64,000 nt of DNA from positions 35,242 through 99,241 of the forward strand of contig NZ_JABXKQ010000066.1 in the NCBI RefSeq assembly GCF_017114945.1, in the 5' to 3' direction. Both the position numbers and the translations under genes were made by a program. Within the stretch, counting starts at the first letter, position 1. Every line of letters begins with the position of its first letter. Of this stretch, positions 52,467 to 60,742 are shown piece by piece. The notes beneath the pieces were generated by a model, which was given only the letters and a program-made list of their open reading frames with translations, made no database searches and was not told the origin of the DNA. The DNA is from Nostoc sp. JL34. Its GTDB lineage: Bacteria > Cyanobacteriota > Cyanobacteriia > Cyanobacteriales > Nostocaceae.

Positions 52467-54383
52467 TTATTTGGCGATCGACAGATAATACTCAAATCGC
52501 TTCCGAAGTTGTTCAACTGTCAAATTTTGAGTCCAGTACTCCACTAGGGCGTGACCAAATGCCCAGGCGTTACAGTCGGGTGAAGCGGAGTTTTCCAGCA
52601 GTAGCGGCCAGAGGGACAGCAATTCAAAGTTGAGTGGGTTAGGGTTACCTGTATTCAAGAGCGAGAAAAGCTCATATCCCATTTGGAGTTTGCCAATCAC
52701 AATCGGCAACTGTTCCACGGGAATTTGCTCCGCCAGCATATAGGCTAGGGCTGGAGATCCAGTTGAGAGCCTAGAAACGAACTGGAGAACGGGACTTTTG
52801 AGCAATGCCGTTAATCCCTGTGTTGTCGTCATCTGGAAAGTGTAGTGGTCGATGATTTTGGCAGCAGCGATGATCCGGGCTTCTAGGTTACGCAAAAAGC
52901 GGGCGAGACGCAGCTGCTTACTAGGTGCGATCGCATCGACTAATCCCAACGATAGCGGCTCTACTCCCCAGGCGGTTCGACTTGTTTTGCTATCACCTGT
53001 AACCACGGGTAAAACTAGATTACAGAAGTGTCCCAGCAGTTTGGCGCGATACTCAGTGGCTTCGCGAATGGCAACTTCTTTAGGGCGATCGCCCCATTCC
53101 CAATCATAAGGCGGTTGCCATTCGCGGATGGGACGCAGACGATCTACCTGAGTAACAATTGCGATCGCAGGTAAATCTGCAACTTCTGCTTTGATGTCTT
53201 GCAAAAAGTCCACATCCATTTGCAGCGCAGGATCGAGAGCAGGGGTGGCTAACAGCAGCAAATCTGCGTTAATGGCATAATCAAGCACCAGATTTCTAAG
53301 ATCGGCACGGTTGACTTGTTCATAACCAGGTGTGTCCCAGAGTGTCAGAGTTTCTCCGCTTTCAGTCTGCCATTGATAATTCTGAATGCGATCGGTACTG
53401 GGCAAAACATCAACGGCTGCGAGATCCGCCTGAAATAGCGTGTTAATCAGGCTACTTTTTCCCGATCCCGTGCGCCCCACCAGCAGAATATTCACGGGTT
53501 TTTGCTTAACCACCTCGGCTGGTTGAGCTTGAGTCAAGATTTCTCGGAGTGTCTGGGTTTTTGCCGTGGGTAAAGTTGATGTCGGTGAAGATACTAAAAC
53601 TGGTAGTTTGCTACCTCCGTAGAGAGCGATCGCCTGTCGGCATAAATTCCTCAGAGCAGCTTCCCGAAATAACTGGCTTAAATTCCCCAATAATTGCTGA
53701 GTTGCTTGATTACTAGAACCCTGAGTGGCTTGTTTGGCCACCGCCGCCACCGGATTTAAAACCCACTGTGCCCAGTTCCAAGCTTTCCAGAATTTCCGAG
53801 CCGAAGGCTCCAATTTCCGGTAGACCTCGTATCCTTGATATGCTTGTCCAACCGTTACCTGATTGAGGACTGGGGATAACTTTTGCATCCACTGATCCAT
53901 ATCATCCACCGTTCCCCGAATCAGCCCGTAAGCTTGGGGGACGTAAATGTTCAGCAGAGGATATTGAATTTGAGGATTGTAGATATGAGCGATCGCCACC
54001 ACCAAATCCTGGCATCGCGTCCAAAAAGTTTGCCAGTCTTCCCAAATCGGGCGATCGCTTTGTGCCGCTTGGAGAATTTCTTGGAGTGCGGTTTCTGCAA
54101 GCTTTGTGGTGTCACTTCCCACTGGTAGCCCGACTGTATCCTCTGCTGTCGATTCTAGTTCTTCGCGGACTTGGGCTAATACAGCTTCCACTTGGTTAAC
54201 AGCAGGTAGAGTCCATTTGACTAGCAGCCAACGCCAACCAACGAATAAAAGGGTGAATACACCCCAGATCCAACTAATACCCCACGCATGAATTTGCGAA
54301 CCGGCGGATATCAGTAAAAAAATGATGATAAACGCGATTGGGATTGCCAAAACGACCCACTGCCACGGTTTTAATCGCACCAT
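52467..54383 (-). CDS. Membrane-associated GTPase (YcjX/Era-like, with N-terminal membrane helices)
   Basis: 638 residues. Two hydrophobic segments at about 8-30 and 33-52 anchor the N-terminus. The G domain starts around residue 298: G1 LLVGRTGSGKSSLINTLF, G3 LWDTPGYEQ, G4 VTQVDRLRP. Helical parts flank it. The C-terminus is helical with KLQMGYELFSLLN. Such GTPases are common in cyanobacteria with unknown role; the P-loop GxTGSGKSS resembles Era/septin-type small GTPases. No operon partner. Confidence 0.85.
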   Translation of the reverse strand: MVRLKPWQWVVLAIPIAFIIIFLLISAGSQIHAWGISWIWGVFTLLFVGWRWLLVKWTLPAVNQVEAVLAQVREELESTAEDTVGLPVGSDTTKLAETALQEILQAAQSDRPIWEDWQTFWTRCQDLVVAIAHIYNPQIQYPLLNIYVPQAYGLIRGTVDDMDQWMQKLSPVLNQVTVGQAYQGYEVYRKLEPSARKFWKAWNWAQWVLNPVAAVAKQATQGSSNQATQQLLGNLSQLFREAALRNLCRQAIALYGGSKLPVLVSSPTSTLPTAKTQTLREILTQAQPAEVVKQKPVNILLVGRTGSGKSSLINTLFQADLAAVDVLPSTDRIQNYQWQTESGETLTLWDTPGYEQVNRADLRNLVLDYAINADLLLLATPALDPALQMDVDFLQDIKAEVADLPAIAIVTQVDRLRPIREWQPPYDWEWGDRPKEVAIREATEYRAKLLGHFCNLVLPVVTGDSKTSRTAWGVEPLSLGLVDAIAPSKQLRLARFLRNLEARIIAAAKIIDHYTFQMTTTQGLTALLKSPVLQFVSRLSTGSPALAYMLAEQIPVEQLPIVIGKLQMGYELFSLLNTGNPNPLNFELLSLWPLLLENSASPDCNAWAFGHALVEYWTQNLTVEQLRKRFEYYLSIAK

Positions 54384-55127
54384 TGCCCTATACCTGCTTT
54401 GAAATGTTGGAAAATTCGAGTTTTTGCAAAAATCACTCTTATAAAAAGTCTATCGTCTCCTATCTAGGCAGGATATTTGATATTCTTGGATTAATCCTAG
54501 ACTACTAACAACTTGACTTTCATACCAATCAAATTCGGTATCATACTGTAGATATCCCAAAGTTTCATGTTTGATGTTGGGGAAATTCACGTATTTGCCA
54601 ATGCTAAAAGGTACTAATTAATTGAGAAAAAGTTTCCAATTGCTAATAAATGCAGTCTAGATTAGCACCATTCGTAAGCTGATGAGAATTTAAGTTATAT
54701 AGCTGGGATCTGAGGTGCAATAATCTTTGACACGCTCTGCGATCGCAAGCAACAATCAAGATAGCGATCGCTTGCCATAAAACCTAAAATACTAGTAACT
54801 TCAATCGAATAACAGGAGGCTGTTGTCTTACTGTTAGCATCTGGTGATTTAGGGCGTGAATAATTTACTGAATGGCTCAGGCTAAATCTTAGAACTATTT
54901 AAACACCTTCTCATAATGAAACGAGATTTGAATTGAATAATAAGGTGATTGTCTCCGACACGCTCCACAAAAACAAGAATAAAAATAGCGATTGACAAGA
55001 TTTTTTATTGTCGATGAAACTTACATCAGAAACTTGGGAATAATAAATCATGCTTGAGAAATATTAAAAATTAATCTCAGCAGATTAGGTGTGTTTTCTC
55101 ATCGGCAATTCAAGGAGCAATTTGCTA
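54384..55127. other. Long intergenic region upstream of PEP-CTERM gene
   Basis: 744 bases between divergent genes. AT-rich, with HIP1 sites around 54741 and 54765 that form an inverted pair (GCGATCGCAAGC...GCGATCGCTTGC). Two loosely similar blocks (GACACGCTCTG... and GACACGCTCCA..., about 54732 and 54957) hint at an old duplication. The promoter of the PEP-CTERM gene should be here. Confidence 0.45.
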
Positions 55128-55931
55128 ATGAAAGTGAGTTCATCAGGGATTAAGCTAGGTTGTGCAGTTGTTAGCAGCAGTTGTTTAGCAGCAGTGACAA
55201 TCGCTTTAAGTGGAGCAAGTGCTTTTGCCGCTCAATTCATCACAATTGAAAGTACTGGTACGTTATCAGGAACTATTGAGCTTCCCAGAAATAATCCCAA
55301 TTTCAATAACAGTATTACTCGTATTGATACGGATGACACTGGAACTTATTATCGGAACTTAGGTACTAATAATAATCCTAATTATGTTCCTGTATACCAG
55401 TCAGACTATTTACAGGTAGAAACACGCTCTGATGGAAGTCTGCATTACTTTGTTGACTTTAAAGGTATTCCCTTCGTCTCATTCGATGGTGTTCTCACGT
55501 CGCCGGTTCTCTCTGGTGGTCAGTTGACACCCTATAAATACCAAGGACAATTGGCAGGAACCACATTTCAAGGAGTAGTTCAGGATGAATTTAATTTCAT
55601 CAAAGCCTTATATACTGGTACTGTCATCGATCCAAACACCGGAAAGCAGTATCAAGGTACTTTTGAAGTGACTGGATATGGAGAGCGATACAGCGATCGC
55701 AATGGTAATTTAACTCCCACAGTATTTGATTTCCAGTCCGATATCCCCGGTTTGCCAACTGTAACATCCTTGACCATAACTAACGCTACCTTGGCAAATT
55801 TAAGAATCAAAGTCCCTATAGATGAAACTTCTATTCCAGAACCCGCTAGCGTTATCGGAACCCTGATGGTAGCTGGTTTTGGTATCGTTTTGAAACGAAA
55901 AAAAGACATCTCTCCTAAGAAGATGTTTTAA
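55128..55931 (+). CDS. PEP-CTERM exported protein
   Basis: 267 residues from the ATG at 55128 (AAGGAG ten bases upstream; an earlier in-frame ATG at 55089 gives a poor leader). Signal peptide LGCAVVSSSCLAAVTIALSG, cleaved about ASAFA. The C-terminus has the sorting signal IPEPASVIGTLMVAGFGIVL followed by RKK, the PEP-CTERM tripartite pattern (PEP, hydrophobic stretch, basic end). An exosortase would cut it and attach or release it at the surface. The mature part is beta-rich and I do not recognise it. Confidence 0.9.
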   Translation: MKVSSSGIKLGCAVVSSSCLAAVTIALSGASAFAAQFITIESTGTLSGTIELPRNNPNFNNSITRIDTDDTGTYYRNLGTNNNPNYVPVYQSDYLQVETRSDGSLHYFVDFKGIPFVSFDGVLTSPVLSGGQLTPYKYQGQLAGTTFQGVVQDEFNFIKALYTGTVIDPNTGKQYQGTFEVTGYGERYSDRNGNLTPTVFDFQSDIPGLPTVTSLTITNATLANLRIKVPIDETSIPEPASVIGTLMVAGFGIVLKRKKDISPKKMF

Positions 55932-56070
55932 AAGGGTTAAGCGAGTATAATTTGCCGATCAATAAGTATAATCCACATCCGTGGACTAATACAAAATCAA
56001 GGGTTTGCTAACCTGCGGAGGTAGGTTTTGTCTTTGTAGCCCAGGTGAGTCATAAATTAGACTTTACAAA

Positions 56071-56096
56071 CAGCCGAACTTGCAAAAGTTCGGCTG
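56071..56096. terminator. Stem-loop between convergent genes
   Basis: CAGCCGAACTT, loop GCAA, AAGTTCGGCTG: an 11-bp perfect stem with a stable GCAA-type tetraloop, 8 bases before the end of the leftward 56104 gene and about 140 bases after the PEP-CTERM gene. Probably a bidirectional terminator; the T-run is poor. Confidence 0.6.
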
Positions 56097-56103
56097 AATT
56101 TAA

Positions 56104-56478
56104 TCAATCGTCTATACGCAATAGCTTGCGATAAAACGGTTGTGAAAAATCGGTTATGCGATAACGTTTATAGTTGTCCATAAGTTCAATTAAAAAATTA
56201 ATAAACTCGAAACTAGCCATCATCAGTTCATAACTCAGATCAGCGTTGCCATCAAACTGGATTCGACAACGGGTTAAGTCTGAGGGTAAAGTAGCAACAT
56301 TCCAGGAGGCGACAAAGGGGACATGTTCACTGGCTTCTATCTTCCGGTGTCCCTCCAAGACCCCTTTTTGATAAAGACTGATGGCATAGGGTAAGAAATT
56401 GCGCCTAGTGCCCTGAACGTAAGGTAAGTAAACACTGGCTTGTTGTTGAGTGGCAGGCTGGAGTTGCTCAATAGACAT
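56104..56478 (-). CDS. Conserved hypothetical protein, 124 residues
   Basis: Small soluble protein: SVYLPYVQGTRRNFLPYAIS in the first half, then SWNVATLPSDLTRCRIQFDG and LSYELMMASFEFINFLIELM. No signal peptide or membrane segment. I do not recognise a family. Ends in RKLLRIDD. Confidence 0.7.
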   Translation of the reverse strand: MSIEQLQPATQQQASVYLPYVQGTRRNFLPYAISLYQKGVLEGHRKIEASEHVPFVASWNVATLPSDLTRCRIQFDGNADLSYELMMASFEFINFLIELMDNYKRYRITDFSQPFYRKLLRIDD

Positions 56479-56718
56479 TGTTAAATATTGCTCAAGTTAG
56501 TTAGCAACTGGGGATATTAGTGGCTGTTAGTAGTATTCCCAAAAGATATGTCTAAAGCACATAGCAAAAGTGGAGACGCTCTCACGCGGAGATTTTTTTG
56601 ATCAGCAATTAGACAGATTGATATGACACTGGACACTTGTAGTGAGTGTTGCCGTTGGTGCAGCCTCTTCAATAGTTGTATTGGGCATTGGGTTTAGTAG
56701 TCTCCCTCCTCCCCACTC

Positions 56719-58449
56719 CTAACTAAACTGTTGGGCATAAAACCGCGCATAGCGATGCTCTAGGGCTAATAATTCTTCATGGGTTCCCGATTCGACAATT
56801 TGTCCCTGTTCGAGAACTAAAATGCGATCGCACCTTCTCACGGTCGATAAACGGTGAGCAATAATAAATACTGTCCGTTTCTCCATTAATCTTTCCAGCG
56901 CTTCCTGTACCAGTGCTTCTGATTCAGAATCCAATGCTGATGTCGCCTCATCAAGAATCAAGATTTGGGGATTGAGGAGAACAGCACGAGCGATCGCAAT
57001 TCTTTGTCTTTGTCCACCTGATAAGTTTACCCCACGTTCACCCACCCAAGTCTTATAACCCTCTGGCAGTTGGCTAATAAACTGATGGGCATTAGCAATT
57101 TTTGCCGCTTCTTTAACTGCTTTTATATCAAAAATATCTTGTCCAAAAGCGATATTTTGGGCAATTGTCCCCGAAAACATGATGGTTTCTTGAGGAACAA
57201 TCCCAATTTGTCGCCGCAGACTATGCAGCTTGACATCTCGAATATCAACACCGTCAATGAATATTTGCCCAACTTCGGGGTCGTAAAAACGCGGGAGGAG
57301 ATTCACAAATGTGGTTTTACCAGCACCAGAAGCACCCACAAGTGCGATCGCTTCACCTGGTGATACCAATAAACTGATATCTTTTAATACAGGTTCACCT
57401 GGCTTATAGGCGAAGGAAATATGACGATATTCTACCTTGCCGTTGACAGGGGGGAGAGCGATCGCATTTGTCTTTTCGATCACCGTTGGCTGAATTGCCA
57501 TCAATTCAAAAACGCGATCAACAGATGCTTCACCCTGCTTAAATTCGTTGTAGTTGTTAGTAGTATGACCAATGGGATCAATTAACAGCGCCGCCGCCGC
57601 CAGATAGCTGAAAAAATTCGCCACTGTCAAGTTATTTTGGGAAATTTGCCAAGCTCCCACAATCAGTAACGATAACGCACTTAAGGCTTCTAGAAACCCG
57701 ATGATGGGAATCTGAATTGCTTTCAGGCGTTCGGCTGAGTATTTGGCTTTGAGACTGCGTTCTGCTTCATGGCCAAAGCGGGCGATTTCGTAATTTTCGG
57801 CAGCAAAAGCCTGTACCAAACGAATACCGTTGAAAACTTCCGCGAGGATGGCTGATAAACCCGACACGCGATTTTGACTTTTTAAGGAATACTTGCGTAA
57901 CCGTTCACCAAACCAGCCGACTAAAATACCCATTAGCGGCGCAACTATCACCGTTGCTAGTGTCAGTTGCCAATTTAGGTAAATCATGTAAATCGGAATT
58001 GCTAGCAACTGCAAAATGCAGGGGATAAAGTCGTGAAATCCTTTATTTACGACTTCGCCAACCCGGTCAACATCTTCCGTGAGGCGGTAAGATAAATCAC
58101 CTGCTTTTGCCGTTTCAAAATAGCTGAGATTTAGCTTCTGAAGATGGGCGTAGACTTGCTGACGGAGATGGAAAGCAACTCTCAAAGCAGCTTTTGCCAT
58201 GTACATATCTTGTATAGACTGAAACAAGCCTCTGACAAGAAATACTAAAGCACAACTGCCAGTTATTTGAGCGATCGCTACTACATTACCTTGGGCAAAG
58301 GGAGTTGCCAATTTCCCGGCGAGATTGATCAACACTAATGTCGCCAGTACGTATCCCAAGATACCAATAAGTCCCTTGGTGATGGTTTGCCACTGGAGTC
58401 GGATATAAGGCAGTAGTTGCCAGTAATTAGAACGGGTTTTCAAGCTCAA
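56719..58449 (-). CDS. ABC exporter, fused permease and ATPase
   Basis: 576 residues. Six TM helices within about 20-310, then a nucleotide-binding domain: Walker A LVGASGAGKTTF (about 368-380), Q-loop GIVPQETIMFSG, signature LSGGQRQRIAIARAVLLNPQ, Walker B ILILDEATSALD, H-loop IIAHRLSTV. A half-transporter of the MsbA/multidrug class that works as a homodimer or with a partner. In Nostocales, related genes (HepA, DevA-type) act in heterocyst envelope or lipid export, but nothing in the sequence singles this one out. Confidence 0.93.
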   Translation of the reverse strand: MSLKTRSNYWQLLPYIRLQWQTITKGLIGILGYVLATLVLINLAGKLATPFAQGNVVAIAQITGSCALVFLVRGLFQSIQDMYMAKAALRVAFHLRQQVYAHLQKLNLSYFETAKAGDLSYRLTEDVDRVGEVVNKGFHDFIPCILQLLAIPIYMIYLNWQLTLATVIVAPLMGILVGWFGERLRKYSLKSQNRVSGLSAILAEVFNGIRLVQAFAAENYEIARFGHEAERSLKAKYSAERLKAIQIPIIGFLEALSALSLLIVGAWQISQNNLTVANFFSYLAAAALLIDPIGHTTNNYNEFKQGEASVDRVFELMAIQPTVIEKTNAIALPPVNGKVEYRHISFAYKPGEPVLKDISLLVSPGEAIALVGASGAGKTTFVNLLPRFYDPEVGQIFIDGVDIRDVKLHSLRRQIGIVPQETIMFSGTIAQNIAFGQDIFDIKAVKEAAKIANAHQFISQLPEGYKTWVGERGVNLSGGQRQRIAIARAVLLNPQILILDEATSALDSESEALVQEALERLMEKRTVFIIAHRLSTVRRCDRILVLEQGQIVESGTHEELLALEHRYARFYAQQFS

Positions 58450-58942
58450 AGATCCACAACGATATTTTACTTTGTTTGACGCTAGCAGTTTTTGGCGAGT
58501 TTCTGAACAGTTAACTAATTAGTTACAGACTGTTTTAGCGTTGATCCTAGAGTTAATTAGTTCATAAGTACTAGTAGTCTGTCAAGAACTAATTGATATC
58601 AAGTCCGGTTAATTACTTATGATTACCGCATCCGTGCAAAAATCAGGAAAATCTCTTTCTCCCTGCTCCCTGCACCCCTGCGGTCTAAATGATAAGTCTT
58701 TACCCGAACATCATATGACAGATAAATTCCTTGTAGAGACGGCGATAAATCGCCGTCTCTCTAACCGTCAAAATAAATTTGACAGACTACTAGATAGATC
58801 CATTTAATTGCGGTGTGACAGTTCTGGGTGCGAAATCCCGGATTTAATCTTGTTTTGAATATCGCACCGCCCTCATTACCAACGCCGTCACAAGTAAAAT
58901 AGATGTGCGCCAAGTCCCCATCCGCTAACCCCAGAACCCACC
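58450..58942. other. Intergenic region with MITE family C
   Basis: Mostly filled by the element at 58571-58793, plus AT-rich flanks. The antitoxin promoter should lie at about 58860-58940; no -10 is called with confidence. Confidence 0.5.
58571..58793. mobile_element. MITE family C with 15-bp perfect terminal inverted repeats
   Basis: CTAGTAGTCTGTCAA at 58571-58585 and its exact inverse at 58779-58793, a 223-bp unit without ORF. It contains a CCCTGCTCCCTGC repeat and a palindrome (GTAGAGACGGCGATAAATCG.., 58733-58760). Lies upstream of the toxin-antitoxin pair. Confidence 0.75.
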
Positions 58943-59179
58943 ATGACACAAATCACTCTTTCCGATCTCCCCGAAACCATCCAAACCCTACTCAACCAAG
59001 CCCAAAAAACAGGCGAACCCCTCACTATTACCCAAAACGGTATCCCCTTCGCCATCATTTCCCCCATCAAGAAAAAATCTCTCCTGGAAACCCTTTCCAC
59101 CCTTGAACCACTAGAGGAAGATTTTGCCGACGTGGACGAAGGATTATTACCCTTAGATGATATTGAGTTTTCAAAATGA
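58943..59179 (+). CDS. Phd/YefM-like antitoxin
   Basis: 78 residues. The start (ITLSDLPETIQTLLNQAQKT) and the core GEPLTITQNGIPFAIISPI match the Phd/AbrB-type antitoxin with a beta-rich DNA-binding N-terminus and a helical, acidic C-terminus (LEEDFADVDEGL) that would wrap the toxin. Its stop overlaps the toxin start by four bases (ATGA), so the two are translated together. Autoregulation is expected from the family. Confidence 0.85.
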   Translation: MTQITLSDLPETIQTLLNQAQKTGEPLTITQNGIPFAIISPIKKKSLLETLSTLEPLEEDFADVDEGLLPLDDIEFSK

Positions 59180-59586
59180 GTTATTTATACTTGTTAGATA
59201 CAAACATCATTTCAGAACTAATTAAAAATCCCAGAGGAGTGGTATTTTCAAAAATTCAAGATGTCGGAGAAGACAAAATTTGTACAAGTATTATAGTAGC
59301 TTGTGAATCAAGATTTGGAGCTAGAAAAAAGAACTCTCAAAAGCTCATAGAAAAACTTGAAATAATTTTGGATAGTATTGAAATACTACCCCTAACTCAT
59401 CCTGTAGAGCAATATTACGCAGAAATTCGCACTGATTTAGAACAACAAGGTAAACTGATTGGAGCTAATGACTTATTAATTGCTGCCCATTCTTTAACCC
59501 TTGATCTAACTCTCGTTACCGCCAATATTCGTGAATTTTCCCGTGTTCCTAATTTAAAAGTACAAAACTGGCTCGAACCTCGCTAA
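59176..59586 (+). CDS. VapC-like PIN-domain toxin
   Basis: 136 residues. PIN pattern: D8 in LLDTNIISELIKN, E44 in ACESRFG, D99 in GANDLLIAA, then TANIREF with Asn at 117 where many VapCs have Asp. VapC toxins are Mg-dependent RNases that cleave tRNA or rRNA. It overlaps the antitoxin by 4 bp. A fully active site needs confirmation because of N117. Confidence 0.9.
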   Translation: MSYLYLLDTNIISELIKNPRGVVFSKIQDVGEDKICTSIIVACESRFGARKKNSQKLIEKLEIILDSIEILPLTHPVEQYYAEIRTDLEQQGKLIGANDLLIAAHSLTLDLTLVTANIREFSRVPNLKVQNWLEPR

Positions 59587-59688
59587 AAAATTAGCCCTCT
59601 CCTTGTAAGTAAGGAAAAGGCTGAATTAATCTTAAAATACCTCGTAATTTTCCGGTTGAATTACGAACTACGAATTACGAATTACGAA

Positions 59689-60684
59689 TTAATATCCGCC
59701 TTCTTCTTCGTATTCCGGCTGTCTTTCCTTGACTTTCTTAGGAATATTCACAGGCTTCGGCGCATCTTCCCAAGCATCGCCCTCTACGTCGTCATAATCA
59801 TCGTATTCGTCAACATAAGGCTTGCTATAAGGCTGGGCTTCATATTTTAGCGGTTGCGGTTGTTGATACCTGTCGTTGCCCGTTGCTTCGCTCCAGTTAT
59901 CTTCTTCCTCGTCTTCTTCGTATTGAATAGATTCATATTGCCGCGCCTTCATTACCTGACGCTGTGGCCTTTCTTCTTCCACATAGTCTTCATTCCATTC
60001 TTCTTCCCGCGCTACGGGTTCGGGGGCGCGAACTTTTTGCCTAGGTGGCTGCAATGGCACTCCACTAGGCAGTTGATTGGCTGGTGCAACTTGGCGCGGT
60101 GGAGTATAGCCGTATTCTTCTTCTGCATCGCGCTCCCACGGCGCTTTGCCGATACCCAAGCGCTCTAGTAAACCAACTGTCAACTGGTTTACTCGTTCTT
60201 CGGCTCCCTCAAACACAATCAACCGATTGGGGCCAGTGCTGACAATCTCATCTACTGAGAACTCGTAAGTACTCACAAATTGATCGGGAATTTGGGGCAA
60301 TCCTAAAGAAGCAATGACTATGGAGTTAAGCTTGCCGGTTTCGCCGTTGAACTTGAAGCCCCGAACTTTGCCTAATACTTCACCTGTTTCTGTAATTACT
60401 TCCCAGTTAATCAAATTACTGAGAGATTCAACTTCAATATCTTCAATTACATCTTCGTTATCAACCAGGATGACATCACCAATCTGGCTGATGTTGTTGA
60501 GGTACATATAGCGCGGTATGCCCGAAATGGAGATCAGGCTGTCTCGCAAACCAAGAGCCACAACCTCTCGTTGATCGATATCAACCCAGACTTGACTGAT
60601 GATGCCTAGCCGCTTGCCGTTGTCGCGGGTAATCACCTGGGTATTTAATATGTCGGAACGCCTAATTATCTGTTCGGAGGTCAT
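59689..60684 (-). CDS. PRC-barrel domain protein
   Basis: 331 residues with two PRC-barrel domains: about 5-80 (IRRSDILNTQVITRDNGKRL) and about 85-165 (NLINWEVITETGEVLGKVRG). The C-terminal half is Pro-, Glu- and Tyr-rich and very acidic (VAREEEWNEDYVEEERPQ), likely disordered. No signal peptide or TM. PRC-barrels are found in RimM and photosystem-related proteins. The exact role here is unknown; it lies next to smc on the same strand, 58 bp apart. Confidence 0.85.
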   Translation of the reverse strand: MTSEQIIRRSDILNTQVITRDNGKRLGIISQVWVDIDQREVVALGLRDSLISISGIPRYMYLNNISQIGDVILVDNEDVIEDIEVESLSNLINWEVITETGEVLGKVRGFKFNGETGKLNSIVIASLGLPQIPDQFVSTYEFSVDEIVSTGPNRLIVFEGAEERVNQLTVGLLERLGIGKAPWERDAEEEYGYTPPRQVAPANQLPSGVPLQPPRQKVRAPEPVAREEEWNEDYVEEERPQRQVMKARQYESIQYEEDEEEDNWSEATGNDRYQQPQPLKYEAQPYSKPYVDEYDDYDDVEGDAWEDAPKPVNIPKKVKERQPEYEEEGGY

Positions 60685-60742
60685 TCTATACCGAGTCCTG
60701 ATCTCGAATCCGGTTTATCTATACACTATTATTAACAAAAAC

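Noticed and set aside
56719..58449. Assigning the ABC exporter as HepA of heterocyst envelope formation
   Set aside because: Motifs are generic for the class and no heterocyst genes are adjacent.
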